In this document: piece after piece, positions 18,437-26,592 of the stretch
Position numbering within the stretch: the first letter of the stretch is position 1
Layout of the letters: each line of letters opens with the position of its first letter
Source: Variovorax sp.
GTDB taxonomy: Bacteria > Pseudomonadota > Gammaproteobacteria > Burkholderiales > Burkholderiaceae_C
DNA length: 64,000 nucleotides
NCBI GenBank assembly: GCA_004210915.1
Contig: SEGS01000003.1
Coordinates: forward strand, 1 to 64,000
Reading direction: 5' to 3'
The notes under the pieces: generated by a model
What the model saw: the letters and a program-made list of their open reading frames with translations, nothing else
The model's database searches: none
What the model was told of the DNA's origin: nothing
Translations under genes and position numbers: made by a program

Positions 18437-19354
18437 TCAGGCGCCCGCGACCGTAGCCGGGGTTGCCGCCTTGCCGACCTGCACGCCAGCCTGCACTTCC
18501 ATCGGCAGGATCACCGCCGCAATGTCGGACTCGGCATGTCCACCCTCGCGCGCCGCCACATAGCATTCCATTGCCACATGGGGCAGGCGCAGCGGCAGGC
18601 CGAGCCGCGTGCCGGTGTCGATGGCGCATTGCAGGTCCTTCATGACCGAATTGACATTGCTGGCGGCAACGAAGTTACGCGTGAGGAAGTGGTTGGGCAC
18701 CACACGTTCCAGCGTGCGGCTATAGGCCGAACTGCTGCTCAGAACCTCGTACAGGCGTTCACCGTCGATGCCAGCCTTCACGCCCATTACCATGGCCTCG
18801 GCCAGCAGCGCGTGCGTGGTGATGGTGATCATGTTGTTGCACAGCTTTGCCATCACCCCGGAACCGACCGGGCCCATGTGGAAAGTTTTCTTGCCAAGCA
18901 GGTCGAAGAGCGGCTGCGCGCGCGCGACGTCCGCAGCATCACCACCCACGATGATGCTGAGCGTCCTCGCGGTCGCGCCATTGGGTCCGCCGCTGATGGG
19001 CGCATCCAGGAAAGCCATCCCCTGCCCTGCCAGTGTGCGGCCAATGCGGGTGGTCGTCTCAGGGTCGATGGTGGCGAGGTCGATGCACAGCACCTCCGGG
19101 TTGCCCGCAGCGATCACGCCGTCGGCGCCCAGGAAGGTGTCGAGCGAATGCTGCGGCGTCACACGGCATGAAAAAAACACCTCGACCTCCGCCGCGATCT
19201 CGCGCGGGGAGGCGCAGGCGGTGGCGCCTTTCGCAGCGAGTTCCGCGAGCTGGGCAGTTGATGAACTGGCGATAAAGAGCTGATGCCCGCCCGCCACGAG
19301 GTGGCGAGCCATGGGCATGCCCATGAGGCCGAGGCCCACAAATCCGATGCGCAT
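18437..19354 (-). CDS. 3-hydroxyisobutyrate dehydrogenase-like beta-hydroxyacid dehydrogenase
   Basis: 305 residues with the family order MRIGFVGLGLMGMPMARHL (NAD(P) site), FLDAPISGGPNGA (substrate-binding signature) and GSGVMAKLCNNM, in which K170 is the catalytic lysine. The C-terminal domain includes RNFVAASNVNSVMKDLQCA. Members oxidise 3-hydroxyacids or reduce the matching semialdehydes. The ATG at 19354 has AGGAGAC at ideal spacing; an upstream in-frame start lacks this. It is the first gene of the leftward group and diverges from the ABC-importer operon. Confidence 0.88.
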   Translation of the reverse strand: MRIGFVGLGLMGMPMARHLVAGGHQLFIASSSTAQLAELAAKGATACASPREIAAEVEVFFSCRVTPQHSLDTFLGADGVIAAGNPEVLCIDLATIDPETTTRIGRTLAGQGMAFLDAPISGGPNGATARTLSIIVGGDAADVARAQPLFDLLGKKTFHMGPVGSGVMAKLCNNMITITTHALLAEAMVMGVKAGIDGERLYEVLSSSSAYSRTLERVVPNHFLTRNFVAASNVNSVMKDLQCAIDTGTRLGLPLRLPHVAMECYVAAREGGHAESDIAAVILPMEVQAGVQVGKAATPATVAGA

Positions 19355-19486
19355 TTTTATGTCTCCTGCGGGGCTTTGAACCCACCTGGTATATGGCCGA
19401 AAAGGCACGGCGCGGGCCAGAAATGCCGAGGTGCGCCAGGCCCGACGCCGGGTATTCCCGGATTTTCAGGCGGTGAGGGCCGCTCG

Positions 19487-19533
19487 TGGACTAGGGGATA
19501 CCATTATTAATATGATATATATGTTCACATTTA
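19487..19533 (+). promoter_or_regulatory. Promoter and operator for the ABC importer/P450 operon
   Basis: TGGACT (19487-19492) and TATGAT (19511-19516) are 18 bases apart and fit a sigma-70 promoter reading rightward. Directly after the -10 lies ATATATGTTCACATTTA (19517-19533), matching 14 of 17 bases of the site beside the SDR promoter and keeping the imperfect palindrome ATATG-TT-CACAT. The leftward dehydrogenase promoter must lie in the same region but is not obvious. Confidence 0.5.
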
Positions 19534-19591
19534 TGATGGTGGTGGCTATCATGCAGTTGCAAACCAGCACGAAGCGCTACGCGTGGCTTGC

Positions 19592-19615
19592 GATACGTCA
19601 CACGATACGTCACAC
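19592..19615 (+). repeat. Tandem 12-bp direct repeat in the importer leader
   Basis: GATACGTCACAC occurs twice in perfect tandem, ending 28 bases before the start of the binding-protein gene. It could be a regulator-binding direct repeat or a leader element. Nothing else in the window repeats it that I can see. Confidence 0.75.
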
Positions 19616-19643
19616 ATTTCTACCCAAGTAGGAGACAAACCAC

Positions 19644-20645
19644 ATGAACGAAACAACCAGCATCAGTCGCCGTCACGCCCTCGCCATGGGCATCGGCGCC
19701 GGCTCGGCATTGCTGCTGCCACAGATGGCCCGGGCACAGAAGAAAATGGACATCATGGCCGACTATTACGGCGCGCTGATCAATACGGCGGTCGTCGCGG
19801 TGGGCCTCGAGAAGGGCTACTACTCAAACGCACAGGTGAACGTCGGCAACGTCGTGACCGGCGGCGGCGGCGGCACCGCGGTGCGCAACATGGTGGGCGG
19901 CAACGTCGACTACGGCGTCATCGGCACCTCGGCCGCCCTGACCGGCATGCGTGAAGGCCTGGACCTCCGCATCGTGCATGGCGCGATCCGCACCATGGAA
20001 GACCTGTTCTGGGTCTCCATGCCCAACAGCGGCATCAAGTCCATCCAGGATTTGAAGGGCAAGAAGATCGGCTTCACCAAACCAAAGTCCATCAGCGAGA
20101 CGATGCTGAAGTGGAAGCTGCGTGAAGCCGGCATGGAAGGCCAGGCGCAACTCGTCTCGCTGGGTGCCGTCGGTGTCGGCCTGTCTGCGCTGGAGTCGGG
20201 CGGTGTCGATGCGGCGCTGATCCTCGAGCCGCTGTGGAGCGCACGCAAGTCGCGCTACCAGGTCGCCTTCACCTTGTCAGAGCTGCCGCCCATGTCGCAA
20301 ATGGTCGGCGTGGCCAGTGGCCGGATGATCAGGGAACAGCCCGAAGTGCTGCGTGCCCTGGTCAAGGCCTGGGAGCAGTCGGTGGACTTCACCTATGCCC
20401 ATGGCGACGAAGCCGGCACCCTCATGTCGAAGCGTTTTCCGACCGTGCTGCCGGCCGACGTCGCCCAGTCCGCTGTGAAGAACATGCAGAAAGTGAAGTA
20501 CTGGAGCCGCGGCGAGATCGACACGACGGGCCTGAACTTCTGGGTCAAGGCGATGGCCGAACAAGGGGAATGGAAGGGCACGCCCGACTGGTCCAAGATG
20601 CTCGACCAGTCCTTCCTGCCGCAGGAATTGCGCCGCACCATCTGA
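19644..20645 (+). CDS. ABC transporter substrate-binding protein (NitT/TauT, SsuA-like)
   Basis: Periplasmic binding protein of 333 residues. It has a Tat-type signal peptide (SISRRHALAMGIGAGSALLL, cleavage near ARA-QKK). The mature protein follows the NMT1/SsuA pattern: ALINTAVVAVGLEKGYY, GGGGGTAVRNMVGGNVDYG, SIQDLKGKKIGFTKP and SALESGGVDAALILEPLW. These importers take up sulfonates, nitrate, thiamin precursors or, in catabolic islands, aromatic acids. Neighbouring oxidative enzymes favour an organic catabolic substrate. AGGAG precedes the ATG by about 10 bases. A strong hairpin after the stop may set a higher level of this protein than of the membrane parts. Confidence 0.9.
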   Translation: MNETTSISRRHALAMGIGAGSALLLPQMARAQKKMDIMADYYGALINTAVVAVGLEKGYYSNAQVNVGNVVTGGGGGTAVRNMVGGNVDYGVIGTSAALTGMREGLDLRIVHGAIRTMEDLFWVSMPNSGIKSIQDLKGKKIGFTKPKSISETMLKWKLREAGMEGQAQLVSLGAVGVGLSALESGGVDAALILEPLWSARKSRYQVAFTLSELPPMSQMVGVASGRMIREQPEVLRALVKAWEQSVDFTYAHGDEAGTLMSKRFPTVLPADVAQSAVKNMQKVKYWSRGEIDTTGLNFWVKAMAEQGEWKGTPDWSKMLDQSFLPQELRRTI

Positions 20646-20696
20646 CCGCATCGCCGGTGCACCGGGACCGGCCCGACTGGGCCGCGTCCTCCGTGG

Positions 20697-20719
20697 GAAG
20701 GGCGGTCACGCCGCCCTTC
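20697..20719 (+). terminator. Intercistronic hairpin after the binding-protein gene
   Basis: A perfect 9-bp stem, GAAGGGCGG (20697-20705) with CCGCCCTTC (20711-20719), has a 5-base loop and no T run. This form is typical of a partial terminator or mRNA-stabilising hairpin between a highly expressed binding-protein gene and downstream ABC genes. Confidence 0.6.
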
Positions 20720-20752
20720 GCCTGACTTCAAGACTTCAACAAGCCCCACGAC

Positions 20753-21637
20753 ATGCTCAGTCAGAACAACTCATCCGCCGCCGTGCCGGCCACCCCCGTC
20801 TACGGCTCCACCGCAGCCCCTGAGGCCAGCTCTGCCGGCGTACAGCCCGCCAGCGTGACCTTCTCCGACGTCAATCGCCACTACGGCGCCCTTCACGCGC
20901 TGGGCCCCATCGACCTGCAGTTGCGTGCCAATGAATTCTTCGCGGTGGTCGGACCCTCCGGTTGCGGCAAGTCAACGATGCTGGACGTGCTGGCGGGACT
21001 GAACAAGCCAACCAGCGGCCAGATCACGTTCGAGGGCCAGGCAATCGACGGCAACGTGCCCGACGGCGTCGGCGTGGTGTTTCAGGAAGACGCGACCTTC
21101 CCCTGGCTGACGGTCGAAAGCAATATCGGCTTTGGCCTGCGCCGCCGCGGCGTGGCGAAGGACGAGATCGCCAGGCGCGTCGATCGCGCCCTCAAGTTCA
21201 TGGGCCTGGGAGCCTTTGCGAAGGCCTACCCCAGCCAGCTATCGGGCGGCATGCGCCAGCGTGTCTGCATCGCGCGTACGCTGGTGATGGAGCCGCGCCT
21301 GATACTGCTCGATGAGCCCTTCGGCGCGCTCGACCAGCAGACGCGCCTTCTGATGGGCGACGAGTTGCTGCGACTGTGGCGCGAGACGGGCGCTACCGTC
21401 GTGCTCATCACGCATTCGATCGACGAAGCCGCGATGCTGGCAGACCGCGTGGGCGTGATGTCATCACGGCCGGGCCGCTTCATCGAGGTGATCGAGACCG
21501 GCTGGCCGCGCGACCGCGACAGCCGTATCGCCGGCCAGGCCGACTTCGGGCTCGTCACCACCCGCATCTGGCACCTGCTGCGCGAAGAATCCATCAAGGC
21601 GATGGCCGCGCACACGGAAAAGGCGCTGCGGACATGA
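20753..21637 (+). CDS. ABC transporter ATP-binding protein (SsuB/TauB-like)
   Basis: 294 residues with a complete ABC ATPase: Walker A GPSGCGKST, Q-loop region VVFQEDATFPWLTV, signature LSGGMRQRVCIART, Walker B RLILLDEPFGALD and the switch His in VVLITHSIDEAA. The order and spacing match NitT/TauT-type importers. The first 35 or so residues are a low-complexity leader rich in Ala/Ser, so the functional start could be later. Its stop overlaps the permease start by 4 bases (ATGA). Confidence 0.94.
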   Translation: MLSQNNSSAAVPATPVYGSTAAPEASSAGVQPASVTFSDVNRHYGALHALGPIDLQLRANEFFAVVGPSGCGKSTMLDVLAGLNKPTSGQITFEGQAIDGNVPDGVGVVFQEDATFPWLTVESNIGFGLRRRGVAKDEIARRVDRALKFMGLGAFAKAYPSQLSGGMRQRVCIARTLVMEPRLILLDEPFGALDQQTRLLMGDELLRLWRETGATVVLITHSIDEAAMLADRVGVMSSRPGRFIEVIETGWPRDRDSRIAGQADFGLVTTRIWHLLREESIKAMAAHTEKALRT

Positions 21638-23148
21638 AGCGTCACACCGTCATCCGGCTGGGCATCATCCTGGCCATCGTGTTCAGCCTGGAGCTGGTCA
21701 GCCGCATGGGCTGGGTCCGCACGGGTCTGCTGACGCCGCCGACTGCCATGGTGGCCGAGCTCTGGCGCCTGATGCAAACCGCGCCTTTCTGGAACAGCGT
21801 CGGCACCAGTTCGCGCGCCATCGCCATGGCCTTCGTCTCGGCCATCGTGCTGGGCAGCATCGCCGGACTGGTGCTGCATGCGTTTCCGCGGGTGCGCGGC
21901 GCCATCGAGCCGCTGGTTTCGTCCTACTACGCGCTGCCGTTCTTCGCGCTTTATCCGCTGCTGATCGTGCTCATGGGCATGAACCAGAAACCGATCGTCC
22001 TGATCGGCTTTCTCTACGCCTTCATGGCCATCATCATCGGCGTTCTCAACGGCCTGGACCGCATACCTGCGGTGCTGCGCAGGACGGGCGAAAGCTTTCG
22101 CATGGGCCGCCTGCAACAGGCCTGGTACATCTCGATGCCGGCTGCCGCGCCCTATATCTTCACCGGCGCCAAGCTGGCCTTCGGCTACTCCATCACCGGC
22201 GTCATCGGCTCGGAGTTCATCCTTGCCGACTCCGGATTCGGCTACGACATCGCCTTCGCTTACAACAACTTCGAAGACAAGAAGATGTACGCGTTGCTGC
22301 TGTTCCTGCTGCTGGTGGTGTCACTGCTGACCGCACTGATCTACCGAGCCGAGCGTGCCGTCCAGCACCGCTCCGGTTCCGCCCATGCAGGCAGTGAGCG
22401 CAAGCCGGCATCGGCGCTGTCGAAAGCGGCGGCCGCCGCCATCGTTGCGGCGATCCTGTTGGGGCTTTGGCAGTTCACGCACGACCGCGTCGGCGACGAG
22501 GTGCTGGCCGCGCCGCTGCAGACGCTTAAGCACGTGGGCACGCTGATAGGCACCGACAACTTCCACGGCCATGTCGCGGAAACCTTCAAGGCACTTGGCC
22601 TGTCGCTGCTTATCTCTTGCGTGGCAGGCGCCGTGCTGGGCGCGCTGGTCGGCATGAGCGCGACGGCCACGCGCGTCGCATCGCCGATGCTGGTCACGCT
22701 CTATGCGCTGCCCAAGGTGGCGCTTTACCCGCTGGTGTTGCTGTTCTTCGGCATCGGGCTGACCGCGAAGGTGGTTTTCGGCGCGATGTACGGGCTCATC
22801 CCGATGATGCTGATCGTCATCAACGCTATCCAGAGCATGAACCATACGCTGCCGAAGACGGCGCGGGTGATGCGGCTATCGAGGGCGCAAACCATCTCGA
22901 CAGTGATTATTCCCGCGATGGTGCCCGAGGTGGTCACCGGCGTGCGCATCAGCTTTTCCATCACTTTCCTGGGCGTGATGATCGGCGAGATGTTCGCATC
23001 CAGCCGCGGCTTGGGCCACCTGATGATGAACAGCATCAACGTCAACGACACCGCCACCATCATGGGCGTGTTCGTGCTGATCGCGCTCTTTGCCGTCATC
23101 ACCAATGCCGCCCTGATGGCTGCGGAGCGCGCCATCAACAGGACCTGA
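21634..23148 (+). CDS. ABC transporter permease, tandem fusion of two permease domains
   Basis: 504 residues, about twice the normal SsuC/TauC length of about 250. Two complete BPD_transp_1 domains follow each other: the first about residues 1-245, the second from about 265. They are joined by a charged linker (YRAERAVQHRSGSAHAGSER). Each half has an EAA-like coupling loop (RRTGESFRMGRLQQAWYISM; KTARVMRLSRAQTISTVIIP) and a matching GEFI/GEMF segment (GSEFILADSGFGYDIA; GEMFASSRGLGHLMM). The fused protein would form a two-domain channel as one chain. The first half starts with a single leading helix. Confidence 0.92.
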   Translation: MKRHTVIRLGIILAIVFSLELVSRMGWVRTGLLTPPTAMVAELWRLMQTAPFWNSVGTSSRAIAMAFVSAIVLGSIAGLVLHAFPRVRGAIEPLVSSYYALPFFALYPLLIVLMGMNQKPIVLIGFLYAFMAIIIGVLNGLDRIPAVLRRTGESFRMGRLQQAWYISMPAAAPYIFTGAKLAFGYSITGVIGSEFILADSGFGYDIAFAYNNFEDKKMYALLLFLLLVVSLLTALIYRAERAVQHRSGSAHAGSERKPASALSKAAAAAIVAAILLGLWQFTHDRVGDEVLAAPLQTLKHVGTLIGTDNFHGHVAETFKALGLSLLISCVAGAVLGALVGMSATATRVASPMLVTLYALPKVALYPLVLLFFGIGLTAKVVFGAMYGLIPMMLIVINAIQSMNHTLPKTARVMRLSRAQTISTVIIPAMVPEVVTGVRISFSITFLGVMIGEMFASSRGLGHLMMNSINVNDTATIMGVFVLIALFAVITNAALMAAERAINRT

Positions 23149-23209
23149 CAACGTTCCGCCCGCAGCCGCGCAGCCGCCCACACCGACCATGTTCCAGAGG
23201 AGTTTTAAC

Positions 23210-24478
23210 GTGTCCATCCCCATTACCTGCCCCATGCACCACATGCAGCAGCCAGCACCGGCAGCCGAAGCGCCACTCCAGGACAGGGCCGCGCTGCCGC
23301 TGTTCCCGTTCTCGCGCACACGCCAGTTCGAGTTACCTGCCGAATACAACGCCGCTCGCGGCCAGTGCCCGGTCGTTCCCGTGCGTCTCTGGAACGACCA
23401 GAGGGCCTGGTTGCTGACGCGCCACGCCGACTTCCAGTCGGTGCTGCTGGACCCGCGCTTCAGTGGCGAATTCGCGCACGAGGACTTCCCCACCGTGACC
23501 GAGGCGCGCCGCGGCATCGACAAGGCCGAGAAGGCCTTCGTCGGCATGGACAACCCGCGGCACGATCACTACCGGCGCATGCTGATGAAGGAATTCACGA
23601 CCCGGCGCATGCAGGCGCTGCGGCCGAAGATCGAGGCCATCACCGAACAGTTGCTCGACGACATCGAAAAGAAAGGCCCGCCAGTCGACCTCGTATCTGC
23701 CCTCGCCGTGGAAATGCCGGCGTTGGTGATGTGCGCGCTGTTCGGCTCGCCTTACGAAGACCACACCTACATCGCGAAGTGCGCTGCCGGCCGGCACGGC
23801 CTGTCGCAGTCGCCAGAACAGGCGGCGCAGTCAGCGGCCGACCTGGTGGACTATTGCCGCCAGCTGATCGCCAAAAAGGAAGCCCACCCGGAGGACGACA
23901 TGATCAGCCGCGTGATCCAGGAATGGATCATCCCCGGAGAACTCAGTCGCGAGGACTTCGCCAACATGTGCTCGATGGTGCTGCGCGCGGGCCACGACAC
24001 GACGACCAACATGATCGGGCTGGGCACGCTGCTGCTGCTTGAACATCCCGACCAGCTGGCGCGCCTGAAGGCCGAGCCCGAACTGATCAGCGGCGCGGTG
24101 GACGAGCTGCTGCGCTACCTGTCGCCGGTGCAGTTTGCGCCGCGGCGCGTGGCTCTGGAAGACGTGGAGGTCAATGGTGCACACATCAAAAAGGGAGACG
24201 GCATTTTTGCGGTCAATGCACTGGCCAACCGCGACGAAGCAGAGTTCCCCGACCCCGACGAATTCGACATTGGCCGCGATGCCAGCCACCACCTGGCCTT
24301 CGGCTACGGCATCCACCGCTGCCTCGGCCAGGGCGTGGCGCGCATTGAGCTGGAAGTGGTGTTCCCGGCCCTGTTCAAGCGCTTCCCCAACCTGCGCCTG
24401 GCCGAGCCGCTCGACACCATCCCCTTTAAATACGACTCGCAGATCTATGGGCTGTACAAGCTGCCCCTGGTCTGGTGA
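23210..24478 (+). CDS. Cytochrome P450
   Basis: A soluble bacterial P450 of 422 residues. It has the I-helix oxygen-activation motif AGHDTTT, the K-helix pattern in DELLRYLSPVQFAPR, and the haem loop FGYGIHRCLGQG with the thiolate ligand near residue 371. It also has an early conserved stretch (GMDNPRHDHYRRMLMKEFT). I chose the GTG at 23210 because AGAGGAG lies 7-8 bases upstream; the ATG at 23189 adds 7 residues but has no ribosome site. It probably hydroxylates the imported substrate, receiving electrons from the ferredoxin that follows directly and from the ferredoxin reductase in the divergent SDR operon. Confidence 0.93.
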   Translation: MSIPITCPMHHMQQPAPAAEAPLQDRAALPLFPFSRTRQFELPAEYNAARGQCPVVPVRLWNDQRAWLLTRHADFQSVLLDPRFSGEFAHEDFPTVTEARRGIDKAEKAFVGMDNPRHDHYRRMLMKEFTTRRMQALRPKIEAITEQLLDDIEKKGPPVDLVSALAVEMPALVMCALFGSPYEDHTYIAKCAAGRHGLSQSPEQAAQSAADLVDYCRQLIAKKEAHPEDDMISRVIQEWIIPGELSREDFANMCSMVLRAGHDTTTNMIGLGTLLLLEHPDQLARLKAEPELISGAVDELLRYLSPVQFAPRRVALEDVEVNGAHIKKGDGIFAVNALANRDEAEFPDPDEFDIGRDASHHLAFGYGIHRCLGQGVARIELEVVFPALFKRFPNLRLAEPLDTIPFKYDSQIYGLYKLPLVW

Positions 24479-24495
24479 CAACGCGAAAGAAAAAA

Positions 24496-24702
24496 ATGCC
24501 GAAACTGACCATCCACATTGACCAGGTGAAATGCGTGGGCGCCGGATCCTGCGTCCTCGCAGCACCTGAAGTCTTCGACCAGCGCGAGGAAGACGGCATC
24601 GTCATCCTGTTGATGGAGAATCCGCCTGAACACCTGACAGCCTCTGTGAAAAAGGCCGCCAGGCTGTGTCCGGCGCTGGCGATCATCCTCGAAGAAAAGT
24701 AA
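24496..24702 (+). CDS. [3Fe-4S] ferredoxin
   Basis: 68 residues with C13-x5-C19 and C58-P (KCVGAGSCVLAAPEVFD and ARLCPALAI). The position where a [4Fe-4S] ferredoxin has its second cysteine holds Ala16, so this is the [3Fe-4S] type usual for bacterial P450 partners. It starts 17 bases after the P450 stop, so the two are surely coexpressed. A GTG at 24475 overlapping the P450 stop is in frame, but the family begins at MPKLTIHID. Confidence 0.93.
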   Translation: MPKLTIHIDQVKCVGAGSCVLAAPEVFDQREEDGIVILLMENPPEHLTASVKKAARLCPALAIILEEK

Positions 24703-24763
24703 ATCCGACCCCGCCGCCACCCGCGCCGCCACGGGTCCGGCGCCACCATAACGAGAGCATTCC

Positions 24764-25519
24764 ATGCAGCAGGATCAGGCCCGCTCCATCAAGCGCACGC
24801 TGGAGGTACTGGAGTACTTCGATGCGGAAAAAACCTCCGCCTCCGTCGGAGAGATCGCCCGTGAACTGGGTTACCCGCAGTCAAGCACGTCCATCCTCCT
24901 GAAGAGCCTGCTCAACCTCGGTTACCTCGCCTACGACAACCGCACTTACCGGCCCACCGCACGTGTGGCGCTGCTGGGCCGGGGCATTCGCTCGCACATT
25001 CTGGGCGATGGCAACCTGATGGCCACGCTGGAAGAAGTCAGCCAGAAGACGGGCGAGATGATCTTCCTGGCATCACCGGCGGGCCTGTCGGTGCACTACA
25101 TCTATGTCATTCCGGCCACTAACCCGCTGCGCATGCACCTGCGGGCCGGCGCCGTGCGGCCGCTCACCGGATCGTCCACCGGACATCTGTTCCTCTCTGA
25201 CAGGACCGATGCCGAGATCAGCGATGCCATCGAACGCACCCACCCCGACGACGCGGGCGCGCGGGCTGCAAAGCAGGAAGAAGTGATGAAGGCGGTGCGC
25301 CGCATCCGCAAGCTCGGCTACCTGCTGTCGACCCAAACCGTGACGAATGGCGGCGGCGTGCTGGCGATGCTGCTGCCGCAGAAATTCGACGGCCAGCCCA
25401 TGGCCGTCTGCATCGGCGGCGTCGGCTCAGTGGTCATGGACAACGCCGAGCGCTATTCACGCGTGATGCGGGACGCCATCACGCGCCACCTCGCACCGCC
25501 GCTTTCGCGAGTCGCATGA
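24764..25519 (+). CDS. IclR-family transcriptional regulator
   Basis: 251 residues with the IclR layout. The N-terminal winged helix (SIKRTLEVLEYFDAEKTSAS, VGEIARELGYPQSSTSILLK) is followed by the GAF-like effector domain (ATLEEVSQKTGEMIFLASPA, VRPLTGSSTGHLFLS, IRKLGYLLSTQTVTNGGGVL). IclR proteins often control catabolic operons for aromatic acids. As the last gene of the importer-P450 group it is a second candidate regulator for the island beside the GntR protein. Confidence 0.92.
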   Translation: MQQDQARSIKRTLEVLEYFDAEKTSASVGEIARELGYPQSSTSILLKSLLNLGYLAYDNRTYRPTARVALLGRGIRSHILGDGNLMATLEEVSQKTGEMIFLASPAGLSVHYIYVIPATNPLRMHLRAGAVRPLTGSSTGHLFLSDRTDAEISDAIERTHPDDAGARAAKQEEVMKAVRRIRKLGYLLSTQTVTNGGGVLAMLLPQKFDGQPMAVCIGGVGSVVMDNAERYSRVMRDAITRHLAPPLSRVA

Positions 25520-25961
25520 GCCTGCAGCCGGCGTCGCGCCCGCGCTGGTCAGAGCTGCAAGCGCCCAACTGATCAGCCCCCATGTGGGCGCGGCATGGCC
25601 TGTGACAAGACGGACAAGATTCTGCTTGATGTTCCCGCGACTTACACGATCGGGTCCAACGGTAAAAATTCTCATTGAATTTCCCTTTGACGCCGAACCA
25701 GCCCTGCAACAGGGCTGCGATAGAGCGATGCAGGACTTAATCATCACAATCCGGTATGGGTCTCGAGAAAAAGCCAATTGGCGATAGTCTCAATAGCGCG
25801 AAACACAAGTGCCATGAACCAGTGGGCCTACCCTTTTTTGGGGACCCGCCTCCATCGGAACCCGCCTGGCCAACAGGGTCGCGATAGACAGCATTTGAAT
25901 TACCTGACCATAATCAGATTCGTCTGCAGCCACGCTGCCTCCACTCCATGCAAAGGCCCCC
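25520..25961. other. Gene-free spacer with a possible terminator hairpin
   Basis: No supported gene is visible in these 442 bases. Near the left end, GCGCCCA (25561-25567) pairs with TGGGCGC (25585-25591) around a 17-base loop that itself contains CTGATCAG. It could end the iclR transcript but lacks a T run. The rest is slightly less GC-rich than its neighbours. Short reading frames on both strands lack a ribosome site and coding character. Confidence 0.5.
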
Positions 25962-26210
25962 ATGAATGCCATCAAGAAGGCCAGACGCCTGATTGCGTCC
26001 GAACCACATACCGAGACCGCGATCTCGCTTGCCCGTCTGGTGCGCGCACTCGAATCGGACGAATCCTTCCAGCTGGCCGAGCTCTACAAACTCGACTACG
26101 AACATTTCAACCTGGCACTGGAAGTGCTGAAGGAATGGCGCCTGGACCGCTACTACATGAGCAAGGCAAAACTGCTGGACCTCGCCGTCCAGTTGCACGA
26201 GATTCCCTGA
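25962..26210 (+). CDS. Small conserved-looking hypothetical protein
   Basis: 82 residues, mostly helical and charged (MNAIKKARRLIASEPHTE; SLARLVRALESDESFQLAEL; YKLDYEHFNLALEVLKEWRL). No signal peptide or membrane segment is visible. Acidic and basic residues are evenly spread, so it looks like a small cytoplasmic helical protein. I do not recognise a family. It stands alone between the catabolic island and the giant adhesin gene, on the opposite strand to the latter. A GC-rich inverted repeat follows its stop by about 20 bases. Confidence 0.6.
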   Translation: MNAIKKARRLIASEPHTETAISLARLVRALESDESFQLAELYKLDYEHFNLALEVLKEWRLDRYYMSKAKLLDLAVQLHEIP

Positions 26211-26592
26211 GCACGCCGGCTGCGCCCCGGGTGCGCGGGCGCACCTGGAAGAGATCATTGCGCGGCGCCGGGCCCGCGCGCCCGCGGACAGCCGCAACGC
26301 CGCCGCCATGCACCTCGAATGGAAGCGATGCCCGCACCAAGCAGGCATGCGCACAAGACGGCACACCGTAGAACTACGACAGCCTTAAGCTGGCCGACAC
26401 GCCAAGCGGTCCGACACCGCCGCCGCTCACCGGCACGAAAAAATCCCTGAGAATCCGCGTGGCCAGCCTGCCGCCATGCCAGACGCACTGCGCGTCGTGG
26501 CGGCGGTTGCACCATCAACCAGCGTGAGGCGCGGCCACGCACCTGCAAACAGCCGGTGCGCCCGGGGAGCCGCACCGGGCTTGCACCGATGC
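26211..26592. other. Spacer downstream of both convergent genes, with a GC-rich hairpin
   Basis: These 382 bases lie between the ends of two convergent genes. GGTGCGC (26230-26236) and GCGCACC (26239-26245) form a compact inverted repeat just after the small hypothetical gene and may terminate it, without a T run. I see no gene or other structure in the remainder. Confidence 0.45.

Noticed and set aside
23189-23209. ATG start for the P450 seven codons upstream
   Set aside because: It has no ribosome site, whereas the GTG at 23210 is preceded by AGAGGAG at good spacing.
25457-25787. Small open frames on both strands after iclR (67 to 106 codons)
   Set aside because: No ribosome site, no recognisable domain, and composition lacks clear coding character.
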